DNA from: VAZQ01 sp963756715
GTDB taxonomy: Bacteria > Pseudomonadota > Alphaproteobacteria > Rhizobiales > Xanthobacteraceae
Reading direction: 5' to 3'
Assembly (NCBI GenBank): GCA_963756715.1
Contig: CAVWOV010000015.1
Span: 363,401-427,400, forward strand
Length of the DNA: 64,000 bases
Made by a program: the position numbers and the translations under genes. Numbering within the stretch: the stretch's first letter is position 1; every line of letters starts with the position of its first letter. Positions 1 through 9,071 of the stretch are shown one piece after another. The notes under the pieces are model-generated. The model made no database searches, was not told the DNA's origin, and saw only the letters and a list, made by a program, of their open reading frames with translations.

Positions 1-277
1 AAAGCATGGTGTGGCCGTCAGGCGCCGCGCGCGCCGCAGCGGCGGCGGCCGCCATGCCGCCCGGCCCCGGCATGTTCTCGACGATGATCGGCTTGCCGAG
101 CGATGCCGACATCTTCTGCATCACCAGGCGCGCGGATACGTCGCCCAGCCCGCCGGCGCCGAAGCCGATGATGAGCTTGATCGGTCGAGATGGAAAATCC
201 TGGGCGCTGGCGGCGGCCAGCAGTGCGACGCTGACGACGGCAATTCCCAGCAGATTGACAATGCGTGATTTGAACAC
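1..277 (-). CDS. TTT (Bug-type) substrate-binding receptor, 3' end outside the window
   Basis: This is the N-terminal part of a periplasmic receptor of the tripartite tricarboxylate transporter family, which binds a carboxylate or similar small anion for secondary uptake. Reading from a GTG at 277 gives a signal peptide (MFKSRIVNLLG...AAASA), then the family signature FPSRPIKLIIGFGAGG, the VENMPGPGG motif and RAAPDGHTML. The start is chosen because AGGGAG lies nine bases upstream and no ATG precedes the signal peptide in this frame. The reading frame runs off the left edge, so about two thirds of the protein is missing. No transporter membrane genes are visible. The family call is secure; the ligand is unknown. 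Confidence 0.9.
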   Translation of the reverse strand, partial: MFKSRIVNLLGIAVVSVALLAAASAQDFPSRPIKLIIGFGAGGLGDVSARLVMQKMSASLGKPIIVENMPGPGGMAAAAAAARAAPDGHTML

Positions 278-330
278 GGCCGTTTTCTCCCTTTAAGCGC
301 GAGCTTGCGCCGGTAACGTGACGCGAGCGA

Positions 331-654
331 TCAGCGCTTGATGGGCGCAAACGGCGCGGGCGACATCAACTTGGATTCCTGCTTGAGCAGGTATCCCGCT
401 TCGGCGTTCTTTTCGATATAAGCCACCCACTCCGGGTCGGCGTACAGCGCGGCGCGTCTGCGGTTGCGGTCCGCGGCGTCCTCATAGACCCAGATGTGGA
501 CGTAGGAGTTGACGTCGCCGGTCTCCGACACGATCCAGGCCAACGGCTCGCCAAAATGACGTTTCTGCACCGCCCAGCCGTGCTTCTCGTAGAGCGCCAT
601 CTGCTTGCGCAGGGTGCCGGCGCGGACCGTGTAGGTGCGGTGATCCAACAACAT
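331..654 (-). CDS. NIPSNAP family protein
   Basis: This is a 107-residue dimeric alpha/beta-barrel type protein. The start MLLDHRTYTVRAGT, the HGWAV turn and the YVHIWVYED...R segment are typical of bacterial NIPSNAP proteins, and the length fits the family. The ATG at 654 has GAGGA six bases upstream. Its biochemical role is not established; such genes often sit next to catabolic enzymes or TTT receptors, as here with the receptor gene ending at the left edge of the window. The two genes are on the same strand 53 bases apart and may be co-transcribed. Confidence 0.85.
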   Translation of the reverse strand: MLLDHRTYTVRAGTLRKQMALYEKHGWAVQKRHFGEPLAWIVSETGDVNSYVHIWVYEDAADRNRRRAALYADPEWVAYIEKNAEAGYLLKQESKLMSPAPFAPIKR

Positions 655-743
655 TTTGATCCTCGTTGCTTGAGCGTTTCCGCCCGCAACCTATACGCCG
701 TCGGTTCGCTTGAAAACCGGCTAGGACCCTTGCAGTTGTCGCG

Positions 744-2816
744 CTATTGCAACCGTACCATGACGCTGTCGGTTGCGCCCTTGGCATCCATCACGGTGAG
801 CCGCACGAAGCCCGGCCCCTCCGGTTCGAAGAAGACCGTGCGGCGTCCGCGCGCGTCGTCGAGCGGCAGACCGTTGACCAGCACGGTGAGCGGGCCGACG
901 CCGCCGGTGATCTTGAGCGCCACCGGATCGGGTCTGCCGTCAGGGGCGGTCGCGAGTTCGAGCCGCGCCCCGTTCGGCGGGAACATGATGCGCAGCGCCG
1001 GCTCGGTGCCCTGCCCGGCCCAACCGGCGGGCCGGAAGCGCTGCAGCGGCGGTGGCAATTTCGCGTTCGATGCGACCAGCGTGCCCGGGGGTGCGCTCGG
1101 CAACGGCGCCGGCAGCCGCCCGGTGCGGAAGAAGGCGTCGAACAGGATCGGCGCCGCAGCGGTGCGGCCGAGGATGCCCGGCACCGGCGCGCCGTCCGGC
1201 CGCCCGACCCAGACGCCAATGGTGCGTTTGCCGTCGAAGCCGACCGCCCAGGCATCGCGATAACCGTACGAGGTGCCGGTCTTGTAGGCGATGCGGCCGC
1301 CGGCGGCGTTCTCCGGCGGCGGCGTGCCGAGCAGCACGTTGCCGACATACCAGGAGGCGACCGAATCCAGCAGACGGCGCGGCACCGGCGCGTCATGCAC
1401 ATCGTCGAGCCGCTCGACGAGCGGTACGACGGTGCCGAGCCGCGCCAATCCGGCATAGAGCATCACCAGGTCGTTGAGCGTGATGCCGACGCCGCCAAGG
1501 CCCATCGCGAGGCCTGGCACCTCGCCCTTCGGCAGCACCAGCGCGCCACCGGCCTGCACCAGCCGCGCGGTGAACCGGCTGGCGCCGACACGGTCGAGCA
1601 CCGCCACCGCCGGCACGTTGAGCGACATCTGCAAGGCGCGCCGTACCGACACCGTACCCTGGAAGGTGAGATCGAAGTTCTCCGGCGCATAGCCGCCATA
1701 ACGGACCGGGCGATCCTCCACCAGCGACTCCGGATGAATGAGACCGTCCTCGAAACCCAGGCCATAGATGAACGGCTTGAGCGTCGAGCCCGGCGAGCGC
1801 GTCGCCAGCGTCATGTCGACCTGACCGGCGCGGCGGGCATCGAAGTAGTCCGCCGAGGCGACGCGCGCCAGGACTTCGCCGCTGCCGTGATCGACCACGA
1901 GGATCGCGACCGAGACGTCGGGACCGAGCGCGCGGGCGCGATCGCGGGCGAGTTCCTGCAGCGTCTTCTGCAGCGGCGCCTCAATCGTGAGCTGATGAAG
2001 GCGGCGCGCCGGCGCGGCCGCCACCACGGCGTCGGCCGAATGCGGCGCAAGCACCGGCATCGGCTTGCGGCCCTCGGGCACCGGCTCGAGCTTCGCGCGT
2101 GCGATTTCATCCATCGGCACCGCGCCGGCCGCGGCGACGCGGTCGAGCACGCGGTTGCGGGCATTGCGGGCGCGCTCGACCGAGCGGTCGGGCCGGCGCT
2201 GCTCAGGCGATTGCGGTAGCGCGACCAGCAAGGCCGCCTCGCCCAAGGTCAGGCGACGCGGCTCCTTGCCGAAATAGGCCAGCGAAGCGGCGCGGACCCC
2301 TTCGAGATTGCCGCCATAGGGCGCGAGGCTGAGATAGAGCGCGAGAATTTCGTCCTTGGAGAGTTTCCGCTCGATTTCGATGGCGCGCACCATCTGGCGA
2401 AACTTCGCCGTGAAGCTGCGCTCGGCGCGCGGCTCAAGCAGCCGCGCCACCTGCATGGTCAGCGTCGAGGCACCCGAGACGATACGGCCATTGGTCAGCA
2501 GTTGGGAGATAGCGCGCCCGAGCGAAAGCGGATCGACGCCATGGTGCGAGCGAAAGCGTTTGTCCTCGTAGGCCAGCAACATATCGACGTAGCGCGGATC
2601 GACGCTATCGAGCGTCGCCGGCAGCCGCCACCGGCCCTCGCTGGTGGTGTACGGCCGCAGCAGGCGTCCCTCGCGATCAACCACCAGAGTAGAGTAGGCG
2701 AGATTCTCGCCAAGCGGCGCCGGCCCGAGCGCCACGATCCACCAGATAAACACACCAACCAGCATCACTACTGCCAGCGACGCCGAAATGACCGTGAGGT
2801 GCAAAGCGCGTCGCAC
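744..2816 (-). CDS. pbpC: Penicillin-binding protein 1C (bifunctional glycosyltransferase/transpeptidase)
   Basis: This is an inner-membrane peptidoglycan synthase whose active sites face the periplasm. After a short cytoplasmic stretch and one membrane helix (VISASLAVVMLVGVFIWWIV) comes the GT51 domain with catalytic Glu in YEDKRFRSHHGVD (about residue 84). The transpeptidase domain follows, with SPGSTLKPF (nucleophile about residue 344), SLN and KTGTS, and then the C-terminal domain typical of PBP1C. I place the start at GTG 2816 with AGGGAG ten bases upstream, giving 690 residues. The frame stays open to an ATG at 2990, but that extension translates a dispersed palindromic repeat and looks artefactual. 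It lies just downstream of the alpha-2-macroglobulin gene, the same pairing as yfhM-pbpC in enterobacteria. Confidence 0.9.
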   Translation of the reverse strand: MRRALHLTVISASLAVVMLVGVFIWWIVALGPAPLGENLAYSTLVVDREGRLLRPYTTSEGRWRLPATLDSVDPRYVDMLLAYEDKRFRSHHGVDPLSLGRAISQLLTNGRIVSGASTLTMQVARLLEPRAERSFTAKFRQMVRAIEIERKLSKDEILALYLSLAPYGGNLEGVRAASLAYFGKEPRRLTLGEAALLVALPQSPEQRRPDRSVERARNARNRVLDRVAAAGAVPMDEIARAKLEPVPEGRKPMPVLAPHSADAVVAAAPARRLHQLTIEAPLQKTLQELARDRARALGPDVSVAILVVDHGSGEVLARVASADYFDARRAGQVDMTLATRSPGSTLKPFIYGLGFEDGLIHPESLVEDRPVRYGGYAPENFDLTFQGTVSVRRALQMSLNVPAVAVLDRVGASRFTARLVQAGGALVLPKGEVPGLAMGLGGVGITLNDLVMLYAGLARLGTVVPLVERLDDVHDAPVPRRLLDSVASWYVGNVLLGTPPPENAAGGRIAYKTGTSYGYRDAWAVGFDGKRTIGVWVGRPDGAPVPGILGRTAAAPILFDAFFRTGRLPAPLPSAPPGTLVASNAKLPPPLQRFRPAGWAGQGTEPALRIMFPPNGARLELATAPDGRPDPVALKITGGVGPLTVLVNGLPLDDARGRRTVFFEPEGPGFVRLTVMDAKGATDSVMVRLQ

Positions 2817-2825
2817 GCTCGATTT

Positions 2826-2949
2826 GCTCCCTCTCCCCGGAGGGGAGAGGGCTGGGGTGAGGGGGTTCGAAGCCTTGCGATGATCTAACATCCGGCCCCC
2901 CTCACCCGCCTCGCTACGCTCGGCGACCTCTCCCCTCTGGGGAGAGGTG
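2826..2949. repeat. Dispersed palindromic intergenic repeat (GGGGAGAGG type)
   Basis: The stretch has two G/C-rich arms near each end (CCTCTCCCC...GGGGAGAGG near 2830-2849 and again near 2928-2949) around GGTGAGGGGG and CCCCTCACCC blocks. It folds as a large imperfect palindrome. Sequences of this composition are scattered between genes in many Hyphomicrobiales genomes and, when translated, give strings such as SPQRGEVAERSEAGEGG and LTPALSP. It separates pbpC from the alpha-2-macroglobulin gene and artificially lengthens the open frame of pbpC. Confidence 0.75.
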
Positions 2950-3023
2950 AACACCGAACTCGACGCGAAGTCATCGCACACCGGACGCATTTACGGATCG
3001 AACTGTTCATGTTCTTCGCGCCC

Positions 3024-4820
3024 TCACCGCGCCGGCGTCACCTCGATGGCGCCGGTCGCGGTACGGCCGAAACGGTCGGGCCGGTACATGTCCTCCACAT
3101 ACGCCTGTGGCTGCACGTAACGGCCGGGCGAGACCGCGCGCACCACGTAAGCAACCGTGAACACCGAAGGATCACCCGCCTTGCGATTGAACGCCGCGCT
3201 GAACCGATCGTCGCGGAATTCGGAGTTGACCGGCTCCTGCGCGTCTTCGATCCAGGCGAGCCGGCCGGTTTCGCCGGACGAGACGAGCCTCGGATTGTCG
3301 ATCTCGAAGCCGGCCGGCAGATAGTCGGCGACGATGATCCGCCCGAACTCCGGTTGCGGCTCGGTCATCCGCAACACCACGACGAAACGGTCGTTCTGCT
3401 TGGCCTTCGTTGCATCGGCGGGCTTGCCGGCGAGCGTGTAGTAACTGCGCTCGATCTTGAAGCCCTTTTCGGCCGCCGGCTCAGGAACGATCGGCGCGCC
3501 CGAGACGGTGACGACCGCCTGCAAAGCTCCCTCACCCGTATTGGTCACCTTCAATGGCTGAGCGAGATCGTCCGGGCGTAGATTGCGGTTGAGCACGCCT
3601 TTGGTCGTCTCGCCGTTGACGTCGAGGGCGACCGACTGCGCGTCCTTGGCGAGCGCACGGGCGGCCAACACCAACCAGGCGTTTTCCTGCGTCGACGTGA
3701 AGAGCACGAGGTTGCGTGCCGCCTCGACCCGCTGAACGGCGTTGCTGATGGTGGCGCTCGGCGCACCGCCCTCCGACGCCAGCGTGACGAGCGCCGCGGC
3801 GTCGCGCAACGTCGAACCGTAGTCACTGCGGCCCTGGTCGGGCAGCGGCGGCTGGGAGACCGCAGCCAGCGCCGCCGCATAGATGCGCTCGGCCCGCGTA
3901 CGGTCGCCAAGCATGGCGAGTGCAGCGGCGATCTGCGCCTTTGCGATCGGCGTCGCGAAGGCATCAAGCTTGGTATCGGCATAATAGCGCAGGTCGCCGA
4001 TCGGCGCCGCGCCGTTGCGCGCCAGCACATAGAGCGCATAGGCCAGACTGCGGCCGCCGTCTTTCGCGGGGTCCTGCACATTGCCGACAAAGTTGCGCAA
4101 GCGTTCAAGCGCAAGTTTGAACGCGGTGTCCGCCACGTCGAATTTCTTCTCTCGCGCGCGCGTGAGGAAGTCGCTGACATAGGCGTCGAGCCAAGTGTCG
4201 TCGCCGCCCGCCGACCATAATCCGAACGATCCGTTCGAACCCTGTCGCGCCAGCAGCCGGTCGATCGATTCCCGGATGCGCTGGTCGACCGAAGTATCGA
4301 ACGCGAGGTGCGCCGACGACGCCAGATCATTGACGTAGAGCAGCGGCAAGGCGCGGCTCGCAATCTGCTCGGAGCAGCCGAACGGATAGCGGTCGAGTGC
4401 CGAGAGCAGCGCCGCAGCGTCGAGCGCCGACGACAGTCCGACCGAGAGCGCGACGCGCCCCGTGCCGGGTACCAGATCGGCGAACAGGTCGTTCGACAGC
4501 GTGACGCTCTCGCCTTTCGCCAAAGGCTTGATCGTTCGGCGGGCCAGGATCTGCGTCGCCGGTTTGACGGCGAGTGCATAGCTTCGCTCGATGGCGAAGC
4601 CTCCCGGACCGCTGATCTTCACCGTCACATTCGCGGTGCCGGAACCGGATGCCACAAGCGGCACGGTCACGGCGCTGCGCTGCTTGGCGTCGAGCTTGAG
4701 CGTCTGCGGCGCGGCGTTTCCAACGACGCTCGAGACCGTCGCTGCTGACCGCAATCGCATAATCGCCGGCCGGTCCCTCGACGTTATCGAGATCGAGGTG
4801 CATCGAAGCGCGATCACCAT
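3024..4820 (-). CDS. Alpha-2-macroglobulin, C-terminal fragment (after second frameshift)
   Basis: This is the C-terminal third of a bacterial alpha-2-macroglobulin, a periplasmic protease trap. Genuine homology begins around 4745, at VVGNAAPQTLKLDAK; residues before that are out of frame. It carries the thioester motif in YPFGCSEQ (CxEQ, near 4376), followed by the alpha-helical thioester domain and the receptor-binding-like C-terminal domain ending VTPAR. The intact CSEQ means the covalent-trapping chemistry would be possible if the full protein were made. The second frameshift lies between about 4725 and 4760. The fragment has no plausible start of its own. Confidence 0.75.
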   Translation of the reverse strand: MVIALRCTSISITSRDRPAIMRLRSAATVSSVVGNAAPQTLKLDAKQRSAVTVPLVASGSGTANVTVKISGPGGFAIERSYALAVKPATQILARRTIKPLAKGESVTLSNDLFADLVPGTGRVALSVGLSSALDAAALLSALDRYPFGCSEQIASRALPLLYVNDLASSAHLAFDTSVDQRIRESIDRLLARQGSNGSFGLWSAGGDDTWLDAYVSDFLTRAREKKFDVADTAFKLALERLRNFVGNVQDPAKDGGRSLAYALYVLARNGAAPIGDLRYYADTKLDAFATPIAKAQIAAALAMLGDRTRAERIYAAALAAVSQPPLPDQGRSDYGSTLRDAAALVTLASEGGAPSATISNAVQRVEAARNLVLFTSTQENAWLVLAARALAKDAQSVALDVNGETTKGVLNRNLRPDDLAQPLKVTNTGEGALQAVVTVSGAPIVPEPAAEKGFKIERSYYTLAGKPADATKAKQNDRFVVVLRMTEPQPEFGRIIVADYLPAGFEIDNPRLVSSGETGRLAWIEDAQEPVNSEFRDDRFSAAFNRKAGDPSVFTVAYVVRAVSPGRYVQPQAYVEDMYRPDRFGRTATGAIEVTPAR

Positions 4821-5799
4821 TGAGCAGGAAGCGCGGCAATGTCGCGGTCAGCACCACCGGATCGCGCACCGTCACGTCGCCGGTGGCACGGCCGACCTTG
4901 TCCTTGCTCCACGCCACCGCCATGACGCGTGCGGTACCGGCGAAATCCGGAATATCGAACACCACGTCCGCCGTACCGTCGGCCTTGACGGTCACGATCC
5001 CGGAATAGAGCGCGAGCGGCTTCTGCGTGGGCGGCGAGCCCTGCAGTTCGGCGCCGCCGCCGTCACCGCCGGTCCTGATCTGACCGCGCGCACCCTGCAT
5101 GCCGTCGATGAGTTGGCCGTAGAGATCGCGCAGGTCGGTGGTGAGCCGGCGCTGCCCGAGATAGTAGTCGTCGGGCGCCGGCGGCTTGTAGTTCGTCAGG
5201 TTGAGAATGCCGACGTCGACCGCGGCGACGACGACACGCGCGTCCTCTCCCGGGCTGAGCCCGTCGATCTTGACCGGAATGCTCAGCGCGCTGTTGGGCC
5301 GTATCGTCGGCGGCAGGCTGAGATCGACCGCCAGGGTGCGGGCTTTGCGGTTGATGGCGAACCACTGCACGCCGATCGCGCGGCCGGGCATGCGCTGCGC
5401 CTGGGCATCGAGCGGCCGGCGCAGCGTGGCGACCAGATAGGCGCCGCTGCCCCAGTCGCTGCCAACCGGAACGCGCATCTGTGCGACGCCGGCCTGCACG
5501 TCCTGGGTGATGGTGCTGATAAGCCGATCGCTCACGACGTTGAGCGTGACCCGCCCGGGCGTGCGTGCGGTCACGGCGACGGTCATGCTGTCGCCCGGTG
5601 CGTATTCCGGCTTGTCGAGCGCGACTTCGAGCAGGTCGGGCGTGTCGGCGGTCGCCTCGGCGTACCAGCCGGCATCGAAATCGACCGACGTCAGCGGTCC
5701 ATTTCGCTCGGGGGTCGAGACTTCGAGCCGATAGCGGCCCCACTGCAACGGCACCGAAATGCGGGCGGGCTTACGCCGCGACGACATCGAACTTCCCAT
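4327..5799 (-). CDS. Alpha-2-macroglobulin, middle fragment (between two frameshifts)
   Basis: The part from about 5780 to 4740 encodes the middle macroglobulin-like domains. It includes PLQWGRYRLEV, the YFAINRKARTLAVDLSL-type strand region and the LYSGIVTVKADGTADV and IPDFAGTARVMAVAW segments typical of the domains before the thioester region. After about 4740 the frame reads Arg-rich nonsense, so the frame must change there. At the upstream end the N-terminal fragment stops in the sequence GCGGCGTAAGC near 5771. Skipping one base there continues smoothly into this fragment. With the flanking pieces it makes one protein of about 1,735 residues, the usual size for this family. Confidence 0.7.
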   Translation of the reverse strand: MGSSMSSRRKPARISVPLQWGRYRLEVSTPERNGPLTSVDFDAGWYAEATADTPDLLEVALDKPEYAPGDSMTVAVTARTPGRVTLNVVSDRLISTITQDVQAGVAQMRVPVGSDWGSGAYLVATLRRPLDAQAQRMPGRAIGVQWFAINRKARTLAVDLSLPPTIRPNSALSIPVKIDGLSPGEDARVVVAAVDVGILNLTNYKPPAPDDYYLGQRRLTTDLRDLYGQLIDGMQGARGQIRTGGDGGGAELQGSPPTQKPLALYSGIVTVKADGTADVVFDIPDFAGTARVMAVAWSKDKVGRATGDVTVRDPVVLTATLPRFLLNGDRASMHLDLDNVEGPAGDYAIAVSSDGLERRWKRRAADAQARRQAAQRRDRAACGIRFRHRECDGEDQRSGRLRHRAKLCTRRQTGDADPGPPNDQAFGERRERHAVERPVRRSGTRHGARRALGRTVVGARRCGAALGTRPLSVRLLRADCEPRLAAALRQ

Positions 5800-8236
5800 C
5801 AGCGACGCGCTTGGTCGACTTCACCGGCTCGAAGTTCCAGGCGCCGTCGCGACGATAATACTGGTAGCGGGTCTCGATCTTGAGCAGTTCGTAGCGCAGG
5901 CCGCTGCGCGCCGTCGGCGTCCCATCCGGAGCCGCGAGCACGACATCGAAGTTCGCGTTGTCGCCCTCGCGCAATGAGCGGCCGGAAAACAGCGGCTTGA
6001 CGCCGATCATCGCGGTCGCCGGCGTGACCGGCAGCACGAGCTTGCGCTCGACCGCGCGGCCGCCGGGCTCGTTCATACGCACCGTGACCTGCGCCTCCAG
6101 CGGACGGCTGGTGACCGGCTGCTTATCGAGCGAGAGCGAGAAGCGCGCCTTGCCGTCGGCGTCGGTCTCGGGGAGGTTTTCGAGCGGCTGCCGGCTGGCT
6201 TCGACATCTTCGTCGATCATGCCGAACTGGTAGCCGGCGAAATTCGGCCGTTCGGTTGTCGGTTTGACCACCATCTCGCCTTCCAGTTCGAGCTTGGCGG
6301 CCGGCGCGCCGTAGAGATAGCGGCCGTCGATGGTGACCTCCGTCGGCGTCGTTCGCGAGATGTTTTTTGCCGTCGAGGCGAGATCGAACTCAAGCCGGTC
6401 GGGCACGTAATCCTCGACCATGAACGTCGCCTCGCCGACCGGCGGGCGCTTGGGATCGGTGAAGGCGCGCACCCGCCAGGTGCCGGTGGGCGCCGAACTG
6501 ACGAGCGGGACGGTCAGACTGCGTCCGCCGACGCCCTGATCGGGCGCGACGACACGGCGATACTCGACGCCATCGGGCCGCTCGACCACCAGCGTGAGCG
6601 GCACGCCGACCGCCGCGATCCCCTGCCCGTCGCGCAGCAGCGCCGTCACGTGCACGTCTTCGCCCGAGCGATAAACGCCGCGCTCGGCATAGACGAAGGC
6701 GTCGAGGCCTGCCGGCACCTGGCGGCCGGACACGCCGCGGTCGCTGAGATCGAATGCCGGGGCCTTGAGACTCAAAAAGGCGTAGTCGCCGCGGGTATCG
6801 TTGACGACCAGCAGAGCGGGCGCGAGCGCGCCCTCGCCCCGCGTCAGGCCGGCCTCGAACTGCACGTGGCCGGTATCGCTGGTGCGCTTGGTCGCAAGGA
6901 TCTCGTTGTTGCGGGAGATCAGCCGGACCTGCACCGCGCCTTTAGCCTGCGTGGTCTCGAGCGAGTTGACGAACACATGGATGCCGTCGTTGCCGGAGAA
7001 CGCCGTGAGCCCGAGATCGGAGACGATGAACCATTGCGTCGCCAGTTCCTCGTACCTGTCGGCGTTGCCGCCGGCGGGCTCCGCCACCATGACGTAGACG
7101 CCGGAGGAGAGGTGCGGGATAGCTTCGCCGACCGGAAATGCGGTGGTGACGTCGGCGTTGAGCACCTGCTCGACCTTCATCTCGCCCTTCCACACCTGGG
7201 CGCCGCGCTCTTCGGTGAGGCGACCGACATCGTAGCGGTCGAGGTTGCGCTGGAAGTCGCGTCCGATCACCGTGTCGATGAGGTTGCGGTCGCCGATGCG
7301 ATAGATCTCAAGGCCGACCGCCGAGGTGTTGACGCTGACCACCGGAATTCCGCGCTGACCGACGCGGGGCAGCACGTAGGACTTGCCGGTGAACCGAACG
7401 ACCGGCTTGCGATCGCGCACATAGACGGTGAACTCGGCCGATTTCGCCAGCGTCTCCTTCACCAGCGAGGGAATGCCCGCGCGCAGCGTCACGGAGTAGC
7501 GCTCGCCGTGCTTGAGGCCCTCGATGCAAAGCTGGCGCTCCTGCGCGGTGAGCGCGGGCTTGTCCTGGCCGGCGACGGCGACGAACGGCGAGAAATCGAT
7601 GCGCTTGCCCGCCAGATTCTCTGAGAACTGAAAGCATACGCGCGGCGACGCAGCGTCTGAATCGACGGTGTAATCGAGCAGCCGGAATCCGTAGTTCTCA
7701 CGCATCCTTTCGTATTGTTGGCGCACCTCTGCGACTTCGCGCAGGTCGAGCGAAATGCGCAGCGCATCGAGCGCCGGGCGCCACACCGAACGATCGGCAT
7801 AGGAGCGCGCGATCACCACGAGGCTGTCGGCTTCCTCGCTCGCGTTGCCGGTGCTGCGCTGATAGGCGATGTAGGCGGCCGTTGCGGCGCGCTCCAGCAG
7901 CAAGGCGCGCTCGCCATCGTTGCTCGGGCGAACCTGCAGCACGGATTTCGCCAGCCGCAGCCAGTTCGCGCTGTCGTCCGGTGCGACCACCACGATCTGC
8001 CCGAGCAGTTGCAAGCCGCTGCGGAAGTCGTTGCGCTGGAACGCCGCGTCGGCTTCCCGCCGCAGCGCGGCGGCGGTCTTGGTGACCTGGCCGGCCTCGG
8101 TCTTGATCTGCGCTTCGAGCTTGATCGCCGCGTCGGTCAGATCGTCACGTTTGAAGGACTTGTCGGCGGCAAAGGTAGGAACGGACAGCAACAATACGAT
8201 CGCGGCGGCAAGAACACCGCGGGCAAGCGCGAGCAT
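5771..8236 (-). CDS. Alpha-2-macroglobulin family protein, N-terminal fragment (gene frameshifted)
   Basis: This is the N-terminal half of a YfhM-like alpha-2-macroglobulin. The start at 8236 has GGAGG eight bases upstream and gives a clean signal peptide (MLALARGVLAAAIVLLLSVPTFA), so the product is exported. No lipobox Cys follows, which suggests a soluble periplasmic form rather than a lipoprotein. Successive macroglobulin-like strands follow, including GVYRSGEDVHVTALLRD and the bait-region flank. An in-frame TAA near 5771 ends this frame while homology continues one base out of frame. The partner gene pbpC is immediately downstream. In the known model the trap protects the envelope and PBP1C repairs breached peptidoglycan. 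Either a recent mutation or an assembly indel is possible. Confidence 0.8.
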   Translation of the reverse strand: MLALARGVLAAAIVLLLSVPTFAADKSFKRDDLTDAAIKLEAQIKTEAGQVTKTAAALRREADAAFQRNDFRSGLQLLGQIVVVAPDDSANWLRLAKSVLQVRPSNDGERALLLERAATAAYIAYQRSTGNASEEADSLVVIARSYADRSVWRPALDALRISLDLREVAEVRQQYERMRENYGFRLLDYTVDSDAASPRVCFQFSENLAGKRIDFSPFVAVAGQDKPALTAQERQLCIEGLKHGERYSVTLRAGIPSLVKETLAKSAEFTVYVRDRKPVVRFTGKSYVLPRVGQRGIPVVSVNTSAVGLEIYRIGDRNLIDTVIGRDFQRNLDRYDVGRLTEERGAQVWKGEMKVEQVLNADVTTAFPVGEAIPHLSSGVYVMVAEPAGGNADRYEELATQWFIVSDLGLTAFSGNDGIHVFVNSLETTQAKGAVQVRLISRNNEILATKRTSDTGHVQFEAGLTRGEGALAPALLVVNDTRGDYAFLSLKAPAFDLSDRGVSGRQVPAGLDAFVYAERGVYRSGEDVHVTALLRDGQGIAAVGVPLTLVVERPDGVEYRRVVAPDQGVGGRSLTVPLVSSAPTGTWRVRAFTDPKRPPVGEATFMVEDYVPDRLEFDLASTAKNISRTTPTEVTIDGRYLYGAPAAKLELEGEMVVKPTTERPNFAGYQFGMIDEDVEASRQPLENLPETDADGKARFSLSLDKQPVTSRPLEAQVTVRMNEPGGRAVERKLVLPVTPATAMIGVKPLFSGRSLREGDNANFDVVLAAPDGTPTARSGLRYELLKIETRYQYYRRDGAWNFEPVKSTKRVADGKFDVVAA

Positions 8237-8691
8237 GGGGAAACCTCCGGCACGCAGGTTGGGGACAGTCCGTGCGAGCGTGTCAACATGACCGCGCAAA
8301 AATGTCGAGGTCGTGACGAATTTGCACCTGTCGGCGCACCGGCCGGTGCCGAGCGGCGCCACGGCAGCGCGCCGGATAGCCTAAGCAAGCCATTGAAGCG
8401 GCACCGTTTTACGCCCCCGGCGAACCGCCTCTTGATCACCGCCGCCGCCAGCCCGGAACGCTCCGCGCAAGGCTGACATAGCGGATACAATATGTCGCAA
8501 GGCGCATTTCATTTCCGCAACGAAATCCCTGGCGGATAGCGACTGGAGAAAAATTCACCGGGACGTTCCGCGACGACTACCGGCCAGCAAACGGAGCACG
8601 CCGGACCGTCTTGTCGTTGCCACTTTGCGCCGATTGCCAAATTTGGCGCAGATTGCCAAATCACCGCATCCACAATACATCCAGCCGCGAC
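8237..8691. other. Intergenic region without a gene
   Basis: No open frame here has codon usage like its neighbours; the frames that exist are shadows. Close to the tRNA the sequence GATTGCCAAAT occurs twice (about 8634-8662) around a small GCCAAATTTGGC palindrome, which may belong to the tRNA promoter region. The leftward part would hold the promoter of the alpha-2-macroglobulin gene. Confidence 0.4.
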
Positions 8692-8767
8692 GGCCCCGTA
8701 GCTCAGGGGATAGAGCAACAGCCTTCTAAGCTGAAGGTCGCTGGTTCGAATCCAGCCGGGGTCGCCA
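8692..8767 (+). tRNA. tRNA-Arg (anticodon UCU)
   Basis: A 76-base cloverleaf with encoded CCA. The acceptor stem GGCCCCG pairs with CGGGGTC (one G-T pair). The D arm is GCTC/GAGC, the anticodon loop CTTCTAA places TCT at 8725-8727, and the T arm CTGG-TTCGAAT-CCAG is intact. It reads AGA/AGG codons, which are rare in this G+C-rich genome. No integrase or att-like duplication is visible beside it. Confidence 0.95.
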
Positions 8768-8822
8768 GTGCTCACTTTGTCCAGCCCAGATCGCGGAGGC
8801 CACGCGCCTTCTGAAGCCGCGA

Positions 8823-9071
8823 TCAACGTGTCCCACGCTGGAGCTGGGCCGATGGCCGGGTCGCGCTGAACATCTTGTCGAACAGCATGCGGTCGGCAAG
8901 CCTGACCGGGTTCGGCATACTTGGACGTTGTTCCGTCGCCGCCGATGTCGCCCGCGCGTTCTCCTTCACGGCCTTGCCGTGGGCGTGCAGAAGATATGCC
9001 GGCACGATCACGACACACGCGCAGACAACGATAGCGAGAATCCCGGTTCTTTTGATGGCGGCATGGATCAT
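8823..9071 (-). CDS. Small single-pass membrane protein, unknown function
   Basis: 82 residues. I start at ATG 9071 because GGAGGGAG sits seven bases upstream; a longer frame to 9131 lacks such a site. The N-terminus is MIHAAIKRTG followed by a hydrophobic helix (ILAIVVCACVVIVPAYLL), then a charged, polar tail (HAHGKAVKENAR...) with no recognised domain. The layout suggests an inner-membrane anchor with a short tail, but no function can be named. It converges with the tRNA-Arg gene. Confidence 0.6.
   Translation of the reverse strand: MIHAAIKRTGILAIVVCACVVIVPAYLLHAHGKAVKENARATSAATEQRPSMPNPVRLADRMLFDKMFSATRPSAQLQRGTR

Noticed and set aside
8692..8767. tRNA-Arg gene as an integration site of a mobile island
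   Set aside because: No integrase, no direct repeat of the tRNA 3' end and no shift in codon usage nearby.
8509..9018. Open frame of 169 codons on the minus strand across the tRNA-Arg gene
   Set aside because: It runs antisense through a certain tRNA gene and through the small membrane protein in another frame; no ribosome-binding site or family likeness.
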